Part shown: positions 15,969 through 25,289 of the stretch, in pieces
Layout: each line of letters begins with the position of its first letter
How positions within the stretch are numbered: position 1 is the first letter of the stretch
Assembly (NCBI GenBank): GCA_963170185.1
Contig: CAUJGS010000051.1
Location: 19,754 to 83,753 of the forward strand
From: Bdellovibrionota bacterium
GTDB lineage: Bacteria; Bdellovibrionota; Bdellovibrionia; Bdellovibrionales; JAMPXM01
Direction of reading: 5' to 3'
Length of the DNA: 64,000 nucleotides
Translations under genes and position numbers: made by a program
The notes under the pieces: model-generated
What the model saw: the letters and a program-made list of their open reading frames with translations, nothing else
Databases searched by the model: none
Told to the model about the DNA's origin: nothing

Positions 15969-16424
15969 ATGGCAAAGGGCAAAAAGAAGGGGTTGGACTT
16001 TACGATCGAATTGATCCCGGTGATCTCACTCATGTCAGTTTGTATCTGCTTCCTCCTTTTGACCGCAGTTTGGATTCGGATCGGTTCGGTCAATGTTAAG
16101 CAGGCTGTCGGTGGACAGGCTGCAAGTGAGACGCAAAAGAAGCCAACAGTTTGGGTGGCTCTTGATGGAAAAGGGTCAGCTTCGTTTGAAGTTCGTGATT
16201 CGCGCGTCCCCGCACGACTTCAGCGTCTCAAGGTTCAGGGTGTCGACGGCAAGCCTGATCTGGAAAAGATCAAGACTTTGATTGGCGATCTTAGAACTGC
16301 CGAACCAGCTCTCATTACGGCACTTATTCAACCGGATGGGCAAGCCGTTTACGAGCACATTATTGATGTCATGGATTCGTTCAAAAAGAACGGAGTCATC
16401 GACCTTGGTGTAACGCCTCTTTGA
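15969..16424 (+). CDS. ExbD/TolR-like protein 1, lacking the membrane Asp
   Basis: A 151-residue bitopic protein: short basic cytoplasmic start, one membrane span (about 14-36) and a periplasmic ExbD domain. ExbD/TolR/AglQ normally carry an Asp in the span (pattern PLLDVLLVLLLIF). Here the matching stretch reads IPVISLMSVCICFLLL, with Ser at the Asp position, so this copy cannot carry the proton in the usual way. The second ExbD-like gene does keep an Asp, so the two probably form an unequal pair in the stator. It follows exbB by 54 bases. Confidence 0.85.
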   Translation: MAKGKKKGLDFTIELIPVISLMSVCICFLLLTAVWIRIGSVNVKQAVGGQAASETQKKPTVWVALDGKGSASFEVRDSRVPARLQRLKVQGVDGKPDLEKIKTLIGDLRTAEPALITALIQPDGQAVYEHIIDVMDSFKKNGVIDLGVTPL

Positions 16425-16440
16425 TCTAGGTAGGTTTGAG

Positions 16441-16935
16441 ATGTTGAATTCAAGTATTGTAAAGGGACAGGCGATGTCCAGCGTGATCGGAGAATCTTCG
16501 ATCCTGGCGCCGACTGGTACAGATAGAAAGCGGGGGATCACTTCGGATCTCTTGCTCACGGCCCTTATCGACGCGTTTTCGATTCTGATCGTTTTCTTGC
16601 TCTTAAGCTTTTCTTCGACTGGAGATCTGCTTTCGCTTTCAAAGGACACGGAGCTTCCCAGCGCTGCTGGGGAAGACTTGGAAAGACATCCGGTCGTGAA
16701 GTTCGAATCCGGAAAGTACTTCATCGAGAACAAAGAAGTGACCACGAACGATCTGGTTCAGGCTCTTCTCGACCTGAGAAAATCGCATCAAGAGATGCGA
16801 GCAGGTGAGGAGTTCCCGGGAATTCTGACCGTTCAGGCGGATCGTCGGGTGAAGTTTGAACAGCTTAGCGCGATCGTGCAGGCCTCGGCTCAGGCAGGGT
16901 TTGGAGACATTAAGTTTGCTGTTCTGATGAAGTAG
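16441..16935 (+). CDS. ExbD/TolR-like protein 2, retaining the membrane Asp
   Basis: A 164-residue bitopic protein with span SDLLLTALIDAFSILIVFLLL (about residues 37-57), containing Asp in LIDAF, the proton-carrying position of ExbD/TolR. The periplasmic domain follows. An alternative start at ATG 16474, preceded by AAGGGACA, would shorten it by eleven residues and is equally plausible. Together with the previous gene it supplies the two non-identical ExbD subunits for the gliding motor. Confidence 0.87.
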   Translation: MLNSSIVKGQAMSSVIGESSILAPTGTDRKRGITSDLLLTALIDAFSILIVFLLLSFSSTGDLLSLSKDTELPSAAGEDLERHPVVKFESGKYFIENKEVTTNDLVQALLDLRKSHQEMRAGEEFPGILTVQADRRVKFEQLSAIVQASAQAGFGDIKFAVLMK

Positions 16936-16957
16936 GACTGCATAAGGGGGGCGGCAG

Positions 16958-19900
16958 ATGTCGCGAAATTTGGATAAGCATTCTCTCAAAAATCGTCCTT
17001 ACAAATTCGCTCCTGGCGTGTGCGCGGGAATCGTTCTTGTTTCGATAGCATTCTTTTCTCTGATCGGAGAAAACAACGCTCAAGCTCAGTTGGCGGACAA
17101 AGCGACCCGCGACTTACTGATTCAAAAGCTGACGCAAGTCTACGCGACTCTCGCGCCGGCCGATTCGGCTCGAACAGCTCTTACTCTTCGTCTAGCGGAT
17201 TTGCATGCTGAGCGAGCCCGCCAAGATGCGATGGTCGAACTGCAAAGCGGTTGCACGGTTTGCAATGCCGGTAAGGATGACCGTCAAAAGGCGCTTCGTT
17301 ATTACCAGGAAGTTCTTCCTAAGCTGAATGATCAACAAATGGCGAAGGTGCTTCCGCAGGTTGGTCACCTCTATCAGATGACGGGACAAGAAAAGCTTGC
17401 GGTTGAGACCTATGAGAAGGTTATCCGCGACGGGAAGCAACCGGAGGCGGTTGCTGAGGCTCATCTATCGTTGGCGGAGATGGCGTTTAAAAAACGTGAC
17501 TATGCCTCCGCGAAAGCCAATTACCTCAAGGTTCTTTCGATTCCTCAGGCAAGCTCCAAGGGGTTGGCCGCTTATCGTGTGGCTTGGTCGGACTTCAACC
17601 AGGGAAATCTTGGACCGGCAATCGACGGACTAAAAAAGGTTCTGACGACTCCCGAGCTCTCGTCGCGTTCTACGACGGGCGGAGTTGTTCAGGTCGATAA
17701 GCAATTTCAAGAGGAGGTTTCTCGCGACTTGGCGACCTTCCTCGCACGCCGTCCTGTTTCAACGGACGACGCAAAACTTCTTTATGACCTGAGCCCTGAC
17801 ACGGTGAAGCTACCGAATCTTGTCTACCTCGCTGGCGAGGTAGAGCGTCTTGGCCAGGTGAAAGCCGCGGTCGACCTCTGGCGCTTCTCGCAAGAGCGTC
17901 AGACTACGCCACGCTCAAAAGTCGAAGGACATCTTCGCATTGCTCAATTGGAAATGGAGCTCAAAAACCCAAAAGCTGCTGGGCAAGAATTCGACTTGGC
18001 GATGAATCTTTGGGGTGGGGCAGTTGGACAGGCCGAGGACGATCAAGCCAAAGAAATGAAGGCTCGTCTTCGTAAGCTCGTCTTGGACTGGAACCGTCAG
18101 GAGAAAAAGTCTCCGTCTGACGAGCTCGTAGCGGCCTACCGTGTATATCTGAAAACCTTCCCACAGGAAGCAGATATGGCTCTTTGGTCGGCGCAGGTCA
18201 GTCGCGAACGCAAAGAGTATGCGGACGCCGTCGCTCTTTATAATCAGGCGGCAGGGCTGTTTTCTCAACAAAGCAAAGTGGCATCAAAGGCCGAAGACAA
18301 AAAGGTTGCAGCCGAAGGTGTCGAGAACTCGCTCCTCGGTGCGATCGAAACGGCCGAGATCTCGAAAGATTCAAATCTTTTGACGTCGGCTTACGACACG
18401 TACCTCACTCTTTCGTTGGATAAAAAACGAGAGATCGAAGTTCTCTATCAAAAAGCCAATATCTCTTATCAAAAACAAGACTACCCAGTCGCTGCAGAAA
18501 AGATGCGTGAGATTGCGTTCCTAACGAACGCAAAGTCTCCAGACGCTCTTAAGATTCGTATGCAGGCGGCAGACTTGGCGCTGGATTCCCTCGTGATCAT
18601 GAAGGATGACGAGAAGATCGAAAAATGGGCGAAAGATTTTGCGGGTCTCTTTCCCAAAGAGGCGACGGAGTATGCAAAGGTCGCTCGTAAATCGGTTCTC
18701 ACGCAGTCGGCGGCATTGGCTTCCTCTACGGAGCAAGCGGTGTCTCCAGACTATGAGCGTGCGTGGCAGGTCTTGGCTCGCTTCGATCTGGCGACTTCGA
18801 CTCCAGAAGACAAAGTCGCTTACTTTAAAAACCGTCTCGTACTTGCGGAAAAGACCAAGCGCTTTTCGGAAGCTCGCGATTCGGCGGATCAGTTGCTGAA
18901 ACTTCAAGGCGTGTCGGCTGAAGATCGCCAGTTTGCGCTTTCTCGCAAAGCATGGCTTGCCGAGCTGATCTTGGATTTCGACTCTGCACTTTCAGCGACC
19001 GAGCAGATTCAGGCCACAAAAGAAGTCCCTGAGGATCAGCGTCTTCTTAAGCTGGCGATGTATGCGGACCTCGCAAACCGCGATACCAAGCCTTACCTTG
19101 CTAAGTATTTGGGAGTTTCTCGTGACGAGGACCGAGCGATTACGATCGCCAGTCAGCTTGTTCGTGAAGCGAAAGAGCCATTGAAGGAGCTTGAAAGGCA
19201 AAAGGCGACGCTGCTTAAAAAGCCAGAAGTCTATGCTCGACTGGCTTTGGAGATCGCTGCCAAGCTAGGCAAGGCAGATATCGCTAAGTCGGCTTTGGCG
19301 CAAAAGGGCGTGGTTGGAACCGATGCAGGCCGTTTGTTGGCTCGCATGGTAATTTTGGATGAAACTCAAGGCATCAAAGCGAAGTTCGCAGCACATGTCG
19401 TAGATGGTTCAAATCAGAAGAAGCTGGCTCAAACTCTGAAGACCCGTATCGCAATGATCGAAGGTCTCGAGAAGGTCGCGTCTCGCGCGGTAGAAAGCGG
19501 TGATTGGACGGCTCAGCTCGCGACGTTGGATTTACTTGGTAAAGAGTCTGAGCGATTCTATTCGGAGATCCTGTCGCTTCCAGTTCCAACTGGCCTAAGT
19601 GCCGAGGATGAGCAGCAATACCTTGCGCTTCTTTCTCAGCAAGCAGCGCCTTATCAGATCAAATCGCAAGATGTGAAGAAGAAGGTCGAAGAGTTCTGGG
19701 CGAACAAGTCGGCGGTTGCGGCTCTAGAGACCTCTTTGGTTTCGTCGACGGGAGCGCTTCGCGCACTTGTTGTGAAAGAGGTAGGTCTTTTGTCGGCAAT
19801 TGCGCCGGAAGCGATCAAACCACAACTGGAAGCGCTAGCTGCGCGACCTGAGGCGAACGTCGATGTGAAACCTAACTTGGCGGAAATCGAAAAGGCTCGC

Positions 19901-20056
19901 CAGGCGGTTCGCGAGAGCCCGCTAAGTGTCGAGAAACTGAACGCCCTTCTTCAGCTTGAGCGTCAGGCAGGTCGGGTCTCGATGGTTTCTTATCTTGAAG
20001 GACGTATTCAAACGGCAGGTTCGAATGATGCCGGCATGAAGGAAGGTGCAAAATGA
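16958..20056 (+). CDS. Large tetratricopeptide-repeat protein of the gliding complex (GltE/AglT-like)
   Basis: A 1032-residue exported protein with an N-terminal signal or anchor segment (about residues 20-42, cleavage probably after NAQAQ) and many TPR-like helix pairs. Examples are ALRYYQEVLPKL (about 108) and LAVETYEKVIRDG (about 147), with more repeats near 400-550. TPR proteins in Myxococcus (AglT, GltE family) form periplasmic scaffolds of the gliding complex. Its position between the ExbD pair and the GltG/GltJ-like gene supports the same role; the exact homologue cannot be named by eye. Confidence 0.8.
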   Translation: MSRNLDKHSLKNRPYKFAPGVCAGIVLVSIAFFSLIGENNAQAQLADKATRDLLIQKLTQVYATLAPADSARTALTLRLADLHAERARQDAMVELQSGCTVCNAGKDDRQKALRYYQEVLPKLNDQQMAKVLPQVGHLYQMTGQEKLAVETYEKVIRDGKQPEAVAEAHLSLAEMAFKKRDYASAKANYLKVLSIPQASSKGLAAYRVAWSDFNQGNLGPAIDGLKKVLTTPELSSRSTTGGVVQVDKQFQEEVSRDLATFLARRPVSTDDAKLLYDLSPDTVKLPNLVYLAGEVERLGQVKAAVDLWRFSQERQTTPRSKVEGHLRIAQLEMELKNPKAAGQEFDLAMNLWGGAVGQAEDDQAKEMKARLRKLVLDWNRQEKKSPSDELVAAYRVYLKTFPQEADMALWSAQVSRERKEYADAVALYNQAAGLFSQQSKVASKAEDKKVAAEGVENSLLGAIETAEISKDSNLLTSAYDTYLTLSLDKKREIEVLYQKANISYQKQDYPVAAEKMREIAFLTNAKSPDALKIRMQAADLALDSLVIMKDDEKIEKWAKDFAGLFPKEATEYAKVARKSVLTQSAALASSTEQAVSPDYERAWQVLARFDLATSTPEDKVAYFKNRLVLAEKTKRFSEARDSADQLLKLQGVSAEDRQFALSRKAWLAELILDFDSALSATEQIQATKEVPEDQRLLKLAMYADLANRDTKPYLAKYLGVSRDEDRAITIASQLVREAKEPLKELERQKATLLKKPEVYARLALEIAAKLGKADIAKSALAQKGVVGTDAGRLLARMVILDETQGIKAKFAAHVVDGSNQKKLAQTLKTRIAMIEGLEKVASRAVESGDWTAQLATLDLLGKESERFYSEILSLPVPTGLSAEDEQQYLALLSQQAAPYQIKSQDVKKKVEEFWANKSAVAALETSLVSSTGALRALVVKEVGLLSAIAPEAIKPQLEALAARPEANVDVKPNLAEIEKARQAVRESPLSVEKLNALLQLERQAGRVSMVSYLEGRIQTAGSNDAGMKEGAK

Positions 20057-20322
20057 GATCTGTAACACGTAATGTCCTTACGGTCTTGGCGTTGCTACTA
20101 GCGGTTGGGACCGCGGTTGAGGTAGCACGCGCACAGGAACAGGCTCCCGCTAAGAAAAAGAAGTCGACGGAACTCAGTTTCGACGACGTCTTGGTTCAAG
20201 GTAAGTACCACTTTTCGGACGAGGCCGTCACAACGGTTGAAGACGATAAGATTTTGGACGCTCTTTTGGGAGTTCGCACGGACTTCAAAGACCGTATTAA
20301 GAAATCAACAGCACGCCAGTAA
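20053..20322 (+). CDS. Small exported protein of the gliding operon
   Basis: An 89-residue protein with a signal peptide (about 1-28, cleavage after ARA) and a short acidic/basic mature part with a KKKK stretch. It overlaps the TPR gene by four bases (ATGA), so it is translated with it. No conserved domain is recognised. It may be a small linker or regulatory subunit of the motor complex, which is inferred from operon position alone. Confidence 0.75.
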   Translation: MRSVTRNVLTVLALLLAVGTAVEVARAQEQAPAKKKKSTELSFDDVLVQGKYHFSDEAVTTVEDDKILDALLGVRTDFKDRIKKSTARQ

Positions 20323-20349
20323 GTTCGGAACCTTTAAGAGGATTTAATT

Positions 20350-21516
20350 ATGGAAGCACAGCGATCACAAACAAGGTACTCGTTGGAGAATCTCGAAGGG
20401 GTTCATGTCCGGACACTTGCGTTGCCCGAAACCGATTCGGAAACGTTGAGCGTGGTTCGCCGTCTCGACACCAAGCGTATCGAATTGGTGACCTCGACGG
20501 AAGCACTCGAGTCGAAGAAAATTCGTTTCGATCTTTTGGGTACGTTTGGTCGCGACACCTTGGCGAAAGGTCCGGCTCAGATTGAGGGCGTAGGCCGTTT
20601 GATAGAACTCCCAACTGGTTCCGCAGTTCCTGTGATTCGTAACGAATCTGTTCGTCAAGACTCGGGACGCGATTGGAAGCGTGCTTTTGCTGGAGTGTTT
20701 GTTGCGATGGCGATTCTCATGGGAGGACTTCTTAGCATTCCTCAACCTGAGAAGATCCTTGAGGAAGAAATCAAGCAGCAGGTCGTTCAGATCGTTAAGA
20801 CCGTCAAGGTGAAGCCAGTTCAGGTCCAAGCAAACGTCGTAGACAGCCGTGTCTCCGCGGTTCGCGAGAATGTTCCGTCTACAAATAAAACGGCTTCGAT
20901 CAAACGAATGGGCGCTCTGGCGGTCTTCGGTTCGATGAAGTCCGGTTCGCAAAAAGGTGGAGTCAACCTTGGCGCGGTCAACACGACAGCTGGCCCCGGT
21001 CTTGGTGGCACGGCTGGTTCGGGCGGCGTTCAAACCTCCATCTACGGTAAAGGCCTCGTTGCAGCTCCGCTTGGTGCAGGTGGAAACATGCAAGGCGGTG
21101 GCGGCTACGGAACCAAAGGAAAAGGCGGCGGTCAGGCTGGGTATGGTCAGATCTCGCTTGTTGGTTCGGCAGGCACTGCGCCAATTCCACTTGGTCGTGA
21201 AGCGATCATCGGTGGTGGTTTGGATCGCGATCTGATCGCGGATGTGATCAATCGCAATCTTGGTCAGGTTCGTTTTTGCTACGAGCAAGGGCTCCAAGGC
21301 GATCCGGCATTGGCTGGTCGTGTTGCGGTCGACTTTGTTATCGGTGGAAACGGTCAGGTCAAAACAGCTGCGGTTGGATCGACGACTTTGAACTCGAAAA
21401 TCGTGGAAGACTGCATTCTTCTTCGTTTGAAAACTTGGAAGTTCCCCCTCCCAGAGGGCGGAGCCGACGTAAAGGTCTCTTATCCGTTCGCGTTGCGCCG
21501 AACTGGGCAAGGCTAA
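20350..21516 (+). CDS. GltG/GltJ-like protein with AgmX/PglI C-terminal domain
   Basis: A 388-residue protein with a cytoplasmic domain (about 1-112), one membrane span (about 116-136), a periplasmic linker and a Gly-rich stretch (about 205-280). The C-terminal domain (about 295-385) carries the AgmX/PglI signature: VINRNLGQVRFCYEQGL with conserved Cys, the INGxGxV-like motif, VEDCILLRLKTWKFP and a terminal YPF. In Myxococcus such proteins span the envelope and couple the AglRQS motor to the outer membrane. RBS AAGAGG lies eight bases upstream. Confidence 0.88.
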   Translation: MEAQRSQTRYSLENLEGVHVRTLALPETDSETLSVVRRLDTKRIELVTSTEALESKKIRFDLLGTFGRDTLAKGPAQIEGVGRLIELPTGSAVPVIRNESVRQDSGRDWKRAFAGVFVAMAILMGGLLSIPQPEKILEEEIKQQVVQIVKTVKVKPVQVQANVVDSRVSAVRENVPSTNKTASIKRMGALAVFGSMKSGSQKGGVNLGAVNTTAGPGLGGTAGSGGVQTSIYGKGLVAAPLGAGGNMQGGGGYGTKGKGGGQAGYGQISLVGSAGTAPIPLGREAIIGGGLDRDLIADVINRNLGQVRFCYEQGLQGDPALAGRVAVDFVIGGNGQVKTAAVGSTTLNSKIVEDCILLRLKTWKFPLPEGGADVKVSYPFALRRTGQG

Positions 21517-21528
21517 GGGGAGATCGAG

Positions 21529-22881
21529 ATGAAACTAGGAATTGGGCAAAAGGGGACTCTGATGACAGTCAAAGCAAACACGAAGCTCGGTCTTATGGGT
21601 CGGATCGCGATGGTCGCAATGTCGGCTGTCTTGATGTCGGCGTGTTCCTTCAATCAAGATCCGTTCGAAGAAAAGTCCGAACAGATCAAGAATGGTATCC
21701 CGCCAGAGCTCGACAAGGAACCACCTCTTCCCAAGCCACTTGCGAGCGATGCTCTTCGCATCGACACTTTGGACTTCTACACTTTCAAAGAAGAAGTGGA
21801 AGGCGAGATTCAAATCTCTGGTCGCGTTTTGACGGCGAATCCGCAGTTCGATCTCTCGATCGACTCGAACAGCCTGAAGGACTTCCCGGGCGCCGTGTTT
21901 GATCCTAAGACAGGTGTCTTTAAGTGGACTCCACCTCGCGAATCGACGGGTGCCGAGTATGGTCTACCTAAGCGTCTTGTTGTTCGATTGACAGCTCCTT
22001 CGCCAGTTGGTGGCGCAATCATTGGTACGACGAAGGCGATCTTGGTTTATGTGACTCGTTCGGAAGTCGATCCTGAGATCGTTTCGATGGATGACCTGGT
22101 GAAACTGCCAGTTCGCGAAGGCGAACTTCGCAAGTTCAATGTGGTTGTTCGCGATCCGGACTCGATTGATGCTGACGGACTCCGTCCACGTTTGGTCGCG
22201 GTTCCTTCGGCTCGTGGACCAGCTGACATCTCGGGTTTGATCTACATGCAAGAGCCTTCGTTCTCGGAGCCGAACCCTGTTCAGGACCCGATGGACAAGA
22301 AGAAGTGGACCTTTAAAATGGTTCTCGATTTGCGTGCACCGGCTGCCGATATGCGCGGTCGCGATTTCACGCGCATTCAAGATCGGTTCAAGTTTGGCCT
22401 CCAGGTCGTGTCGCGTTTTGGTCGTATGGGCATGAAGAGCGACGGCGAGGCACAAATTTGGACGGAAGTGATGAAACCGGAAGTTAGCTGGTTTGATCCG
22501 ATGACGGTGGTTGCTGGCCAGGAGAACCTGATTCAGTTTACGGTGTACGATCCGTACGCGGAAGGCACACTCTCCATCAACTTGCTCTCGCGTATCGATC
22601 TTGAGCTTCCCGGTCCTGCGGTTTGGAAGTGTATCCCATCTTCTCGTGAAGGGAACCTTCTCTGTAAGTTGAACTGGAAACCGGTTGGCGCGACGAAAGC
22701 GGAATACGCGGTTGAGTTTGAAGTCATCAACAAGAGCAAAATTCCTGGCGACATCAAGGTTCAGAAAGAAACATTCCGCCGTGTTCTTCGCGTGATTCAA
22801 CCGAGCACTCCGCCGGCTCCACCTGTCGTGGAACCAGCTCCTGCTCCTTCGACACCGGCGTCTGCGCCGGCGGTTAATTAA
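21529..22881 (+). CDS. Large lipoprotein with Ig-like domain in the gliding operon
   Basis: A 450-residue protein with a signal sequence ending in a lipobox, VLMSAC (Cys about residue 39), so it is anchored in a membrane. The sequence FDPKTGVFKWTPP (about 122-134) is the signature of a cadherin-like or putative-Ig fold; further beta-rich modules follow, and the C-terminus is a Pro/Ala/Val tail. GGGGAGATCGAG precedes ATG 21529. It may act as a periplasmic or outer-membrane adapter in the complex; Bdellovibrio and Myxococcus operons carry comparable lipoproteins. Confidence 0.75.
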   Translation: MKLGIGQKGTLMTVKANTKLGLMGRIAMVAMSAVLMSACSFNQDPFEEKSEQIKNGIPPELDKEPPLPKPLASDALRIDTLDFYTFKEEVEGEIQISGRVLTANPQFDLSIDSNSLKDFPGAVFDPKTGVFKWTPPRESTGAEYGLPKRLVVRLTAPSPVGGAIIGTTKAILVYVTRSEVDPEIVSMDDLVKLPVREGELRKFNVVVRDPDSIDADGLRPRLVAVPSARGPADISGLIYMQEPSFSEPNPVQDPMDKKKWTFKMVLDLRAPAADMRGRDFTRIQDRFKFGLQVVSRFGRMGMKSDGEAQIWTEVMKPEVSWFDPMTVVAGQENLIQFTVYDPYAEGTLSINLLSRIDLELPGPAVWKCIPSSREGNLLCKLNWKPVGATKAEYAVEFEVINKSKIPGDIKVQKETFRRVLRVIQPSTPPAPPVVEPAPAPSTPASAPAVN

Positions 22882-22905
22882 AGTTTAGAGAGAATGGGGA
22901 TTGAT

Positions 22906-23622
22906 ATGAAGAACATGAATATCGGAAAAGTTCTCTTGGGCTTGGTGCTTGCGACGGGTTTGTTTTCTGTAGAGACAGCGATGTCTGCTGACTTGATGAA
23001 AGACTTCGATACGCTCGGTGGAAACGATGTCCTTCTTGAAAAAGCGAAAGCTTTGAACCCGGAAGCACAGATTCGCATCGTTCAAGACCGTGTGGTGAGC
23101 CGTCGCCGTCGTGTCGAGCTTGCGCCGGAGTTCTCTTCGGTTCTCGGTGGTGACGCTTATAATATGACGTCAAATATCGGGATCAATGCTCACTATCACT
23201 TCACTCCGCAGTGGAGCGTGGGCCTTAAGTACAGCTACTCGTTCAACCAGCTCCGCCAAGAAGGCGAGTACCTGATCAACGACGTGTCGGTCAGCGGCAA
23301 GGCGCAGATTCCTCAGATCGACTTCCCGAAACAGCAAGCGCAGCTTGTTTTGAACTGGTACCCGATCTACGGGAAAATGAACCTCTACGATCTCGGTGTC
23401 GTGCACTTTGATGTCTACGCACTCGCGGGTGGCGGACAGATTGAGCTGAAATCGGGAATGACGACATCGTACACAGCGGGTGGCGGTATCGGTCTTTGGG
23501 TTTCTCAGCATCTTTCGACGCGTCTTGAGCTTCGCTATGAAGGTTACACAGCAAAGCGCTACACGGGCGATACGAATATGAATACGACGGTTGCCGGTAT
23601 TCAGGTTGGGTACATGTTATGA
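22906..23622 (+). CDS. Outer-membrane beta-barrel protein of the gliding complex
   Basis: A 238-residue exported barrel: signal peptide to about residue 25 (cleavage after MSA), then alternating strands ending with QVGYML. The middle (NIGINAHYHFTPQWSVGLKYSYSF) is typical of the myxobacterial-type outer-membrane barrel family (OMP_myx_plus) that includes GltA, GltB and GltH. ATG 22906 gives a normal signal peptide; an ATG at 22894 is in frame. It overlaps the following repeat-protein gene by four bases. Confidence 0.8.
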   Translation: MKNMNIGKVLLGLVLATGLFSVETAMSADLMKDFDTLGGNDVLLEKAKALNPEAQIRIVQDRVVSRRRRVELAPEFSSVLGGDAYNMTSNIGINAHYHFTPQWSVGLKYSYSFNQLRQEGEYLINDVSVSGKAQIPQIDFPKQQAQLVLNWYPIYGKMNLYDLGVVHFDVYALAGGGQIELKSGMTTSYTAGGGIGLWVSQHLSTRLELRYEGYTAKRYTGDTNMNTTVAGIQVGYML

Positions 23623-25277
23623 TGAAAGCCTTGATGAAACATAATGCCTTGTTTCTCGTTGCGGCAGCGCTGTTCGTCGGAGCAGCTGTTCCGGCTGCGT
23701 GGGCGGAAGGTGAGGATGAACTCCTCAGTATCCTTGGAGCCAAGGGACCGGAGAAAACGAAAGACGGCGAGAGCCTATTGGCTAACGCTGTGAAGTCGGC
23801 TCAAGGTGGGAAACTCACTGCTGAACAAAACATCTTCCTTCAGTTTTTTGACGCGGGAGATTTTGAGAAGTCGCTTTACCAGTGGCCTGCGGCTTTTGAT
23901 GGCTCGGCATTTGCGAAAACGGCCTCGGGGCAAGCTTTGAATGCGTTGGTTCTTTTTAAGAATGGCATTCAGGTGACGTCTCTTGAGATGTTGCTCTCGA
24001 TCTCGCAACCCAAGCAAATCGACCAGTTTATCGTTCAAAAGTGGCGCGAGGCTGCTCCGGACAATGCACCGGTTTGGGCTTCGATCAACACGGCGACTTG
24101 GAACTCAGAGTGGACGACGGTTTTTGGAATCGGCGCTGAGGTTCGTGTTCGTGGTCGTCAAGTCTACTCGGCGGACCAAGTTGAAACGGTAAAAGAACTG
24201 ATTAAGAAAACGCAGATCGACACACGCGAGCGTGCATGGCTTTCGTGGCAGCTTGTGATCGCCTTGGCTCAAGGCGAGGATCCTGGAGTTGCGGGTAAAG
24301 CGTTGGCGGTTTTGATGAAGGCGCCGAACAACCCTGTTAGCCAAGACCTTATGACCATGACGGCGGCGCGCCTCCTGTTCCAAAACGGTTTTTTGGATGC
24401 CGCAAGCAAGTACTACGAGAAGGTTCCTAAGAGCTCAGACTATTGGTTTGACGCTCAAGAGGAGATGGCGTGGGCGCAAGTTCGTAAAGGTGAGCCGCAA
24501 AACGCGATCGCTATTACAAAGACCCTGGTTGCTCCGGCCTTCCAGTCGCAAGTCGGTCCGGAACCATTCTTCTTGCGTTCGCTTTCGCAATTGAAAGTGT
24601 GTGACTACCCGTCGGTTGTTGGCACTCTCAACACGTATCGCGAGCGCTTTAAACCTCGTGCAGCGGAATTGGCGAAGTTGACCGAATCGGCGAACACACC
24701 AGCGGTTTCTCGTTTGGTTGAGCGTATGAAAAAGGGTCCCGCGAAGTTGACGGATCTTGGCGCGGATGCGGCGGCACTTCCTCGCTTTGTGACACGTGAT
24801 GCAGCTCTTGTTCAGAATGTTCAAACCGAAAAAGCTCTTGAGGCAGAAGCGAAGCTTGCTGGTGAGCTCTATGCACGCTCACTGACTGGTGGAACGGCTC
24901 AGGTCGGCTTCCAGGCGCGTTTGGAAAGCTTTAAGAAGGCGGTTGATACACGCACTCAGGCGGCGCGTTCGGCGACATATGGCCGTGTAAAAGCCTTGGC
25001 GCAAGAAGAGACGGAAGAGATCGGCGCGATGTTGCAGAAGCTGCACATTGTAGAGGCCGAGCTTCTTCAGCAGATCTCGCTTGCGGATCGCGTGATCTCG
25101 GCGACTCAAGGGAAGTCGTCGTTGAAGGTTGGAACAACAGGTAGCCAAGCAAAAGACAAGGTTTGGTTCCCGGCTGAGGGTGAGACTTGGTTCGACGAGT
25201 ACGCGAACTACAAAGTCGACATCAAAAAAGGTTGCGCAGCGGCTGGCACGAATAAGCCGGCTACAGCACGGCCATAA
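23619..25277 (+). CDS. Exported helical-repeat (TPR-like) protein of the gliding operon
   Basis: A 552-residue protein with a signal peptide (about 1-29, cleavage after AWA) and helix-pair repeats such as the one ending ASKYYEKVPKSSDYWFDAQEEMAWAQVRKGEPQ (nt 24405-24500), read as TPR-like. A second helical region (about 400-480) looks coiled. In Myxococcus GltC/GltD are TPR-like periplasmic proteins of the gliding complex. It overlaps the barrel gene by four bases and precedes the VWA lipoprotein, so it is in the same transcript. Confidence 0.75.
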   Translation: MMKALMKHNALFLVAAALFVGAAVPAAWAEGEDELLSILGAKGPEKTKDGESLLANAVKSAQGGKLTAEQNIFLQFFDAGDFEKSLYQWPAAFDGSAFAKTASGQALNALVLFKNGIQVTSLEMLLSISQPKQIDQFIVQKWREAAPDNAPVWASINTATWNSEWTTVFGIGAEVRVRGRQVYSADQVETVKELIKKTQIDTRERAWLSWQLVIALAQGEDPGVAGKALAVLMKAPNNPVSQDLMTMTAARLLFQNGFLDAASKYYEKVPKSSDYWFDAQEEMAWAQVRKGEPQNAIAITKTLVAPAFQSQVGPEPFFLRSLSQLKVCDYPSVVGTLNTYRERFKPRAAELAKLTESANTPAVSRLVERMKKGPAKLTDLGADAAALPRFVTRDAALVQNVQTEKALEAEAKLAGELYARSLTGGTAQVGFQARLESFKKAVDTRTQAARSATYGRVKALAQEETEEIGAMLQKLHIVEAELLQQISLADRVISATQGKSSLKVGTTGSQAKDKVWFPAEGETWFDEYANYKVDIKKGCAAAGTNKPATARP

Positions 25278-25289
25278 GAGGGGTTTGAA

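Noticed and set aside
20365..21510. Long minus-strand ORF opposite the GltG/GltJ-like gene
   Set aside because: Antisense frame produced by codon bias of the real + gene, whose AgmX/PglI domain is clear; similar antisense frames occur at 21964-22800 and 25731-26501.
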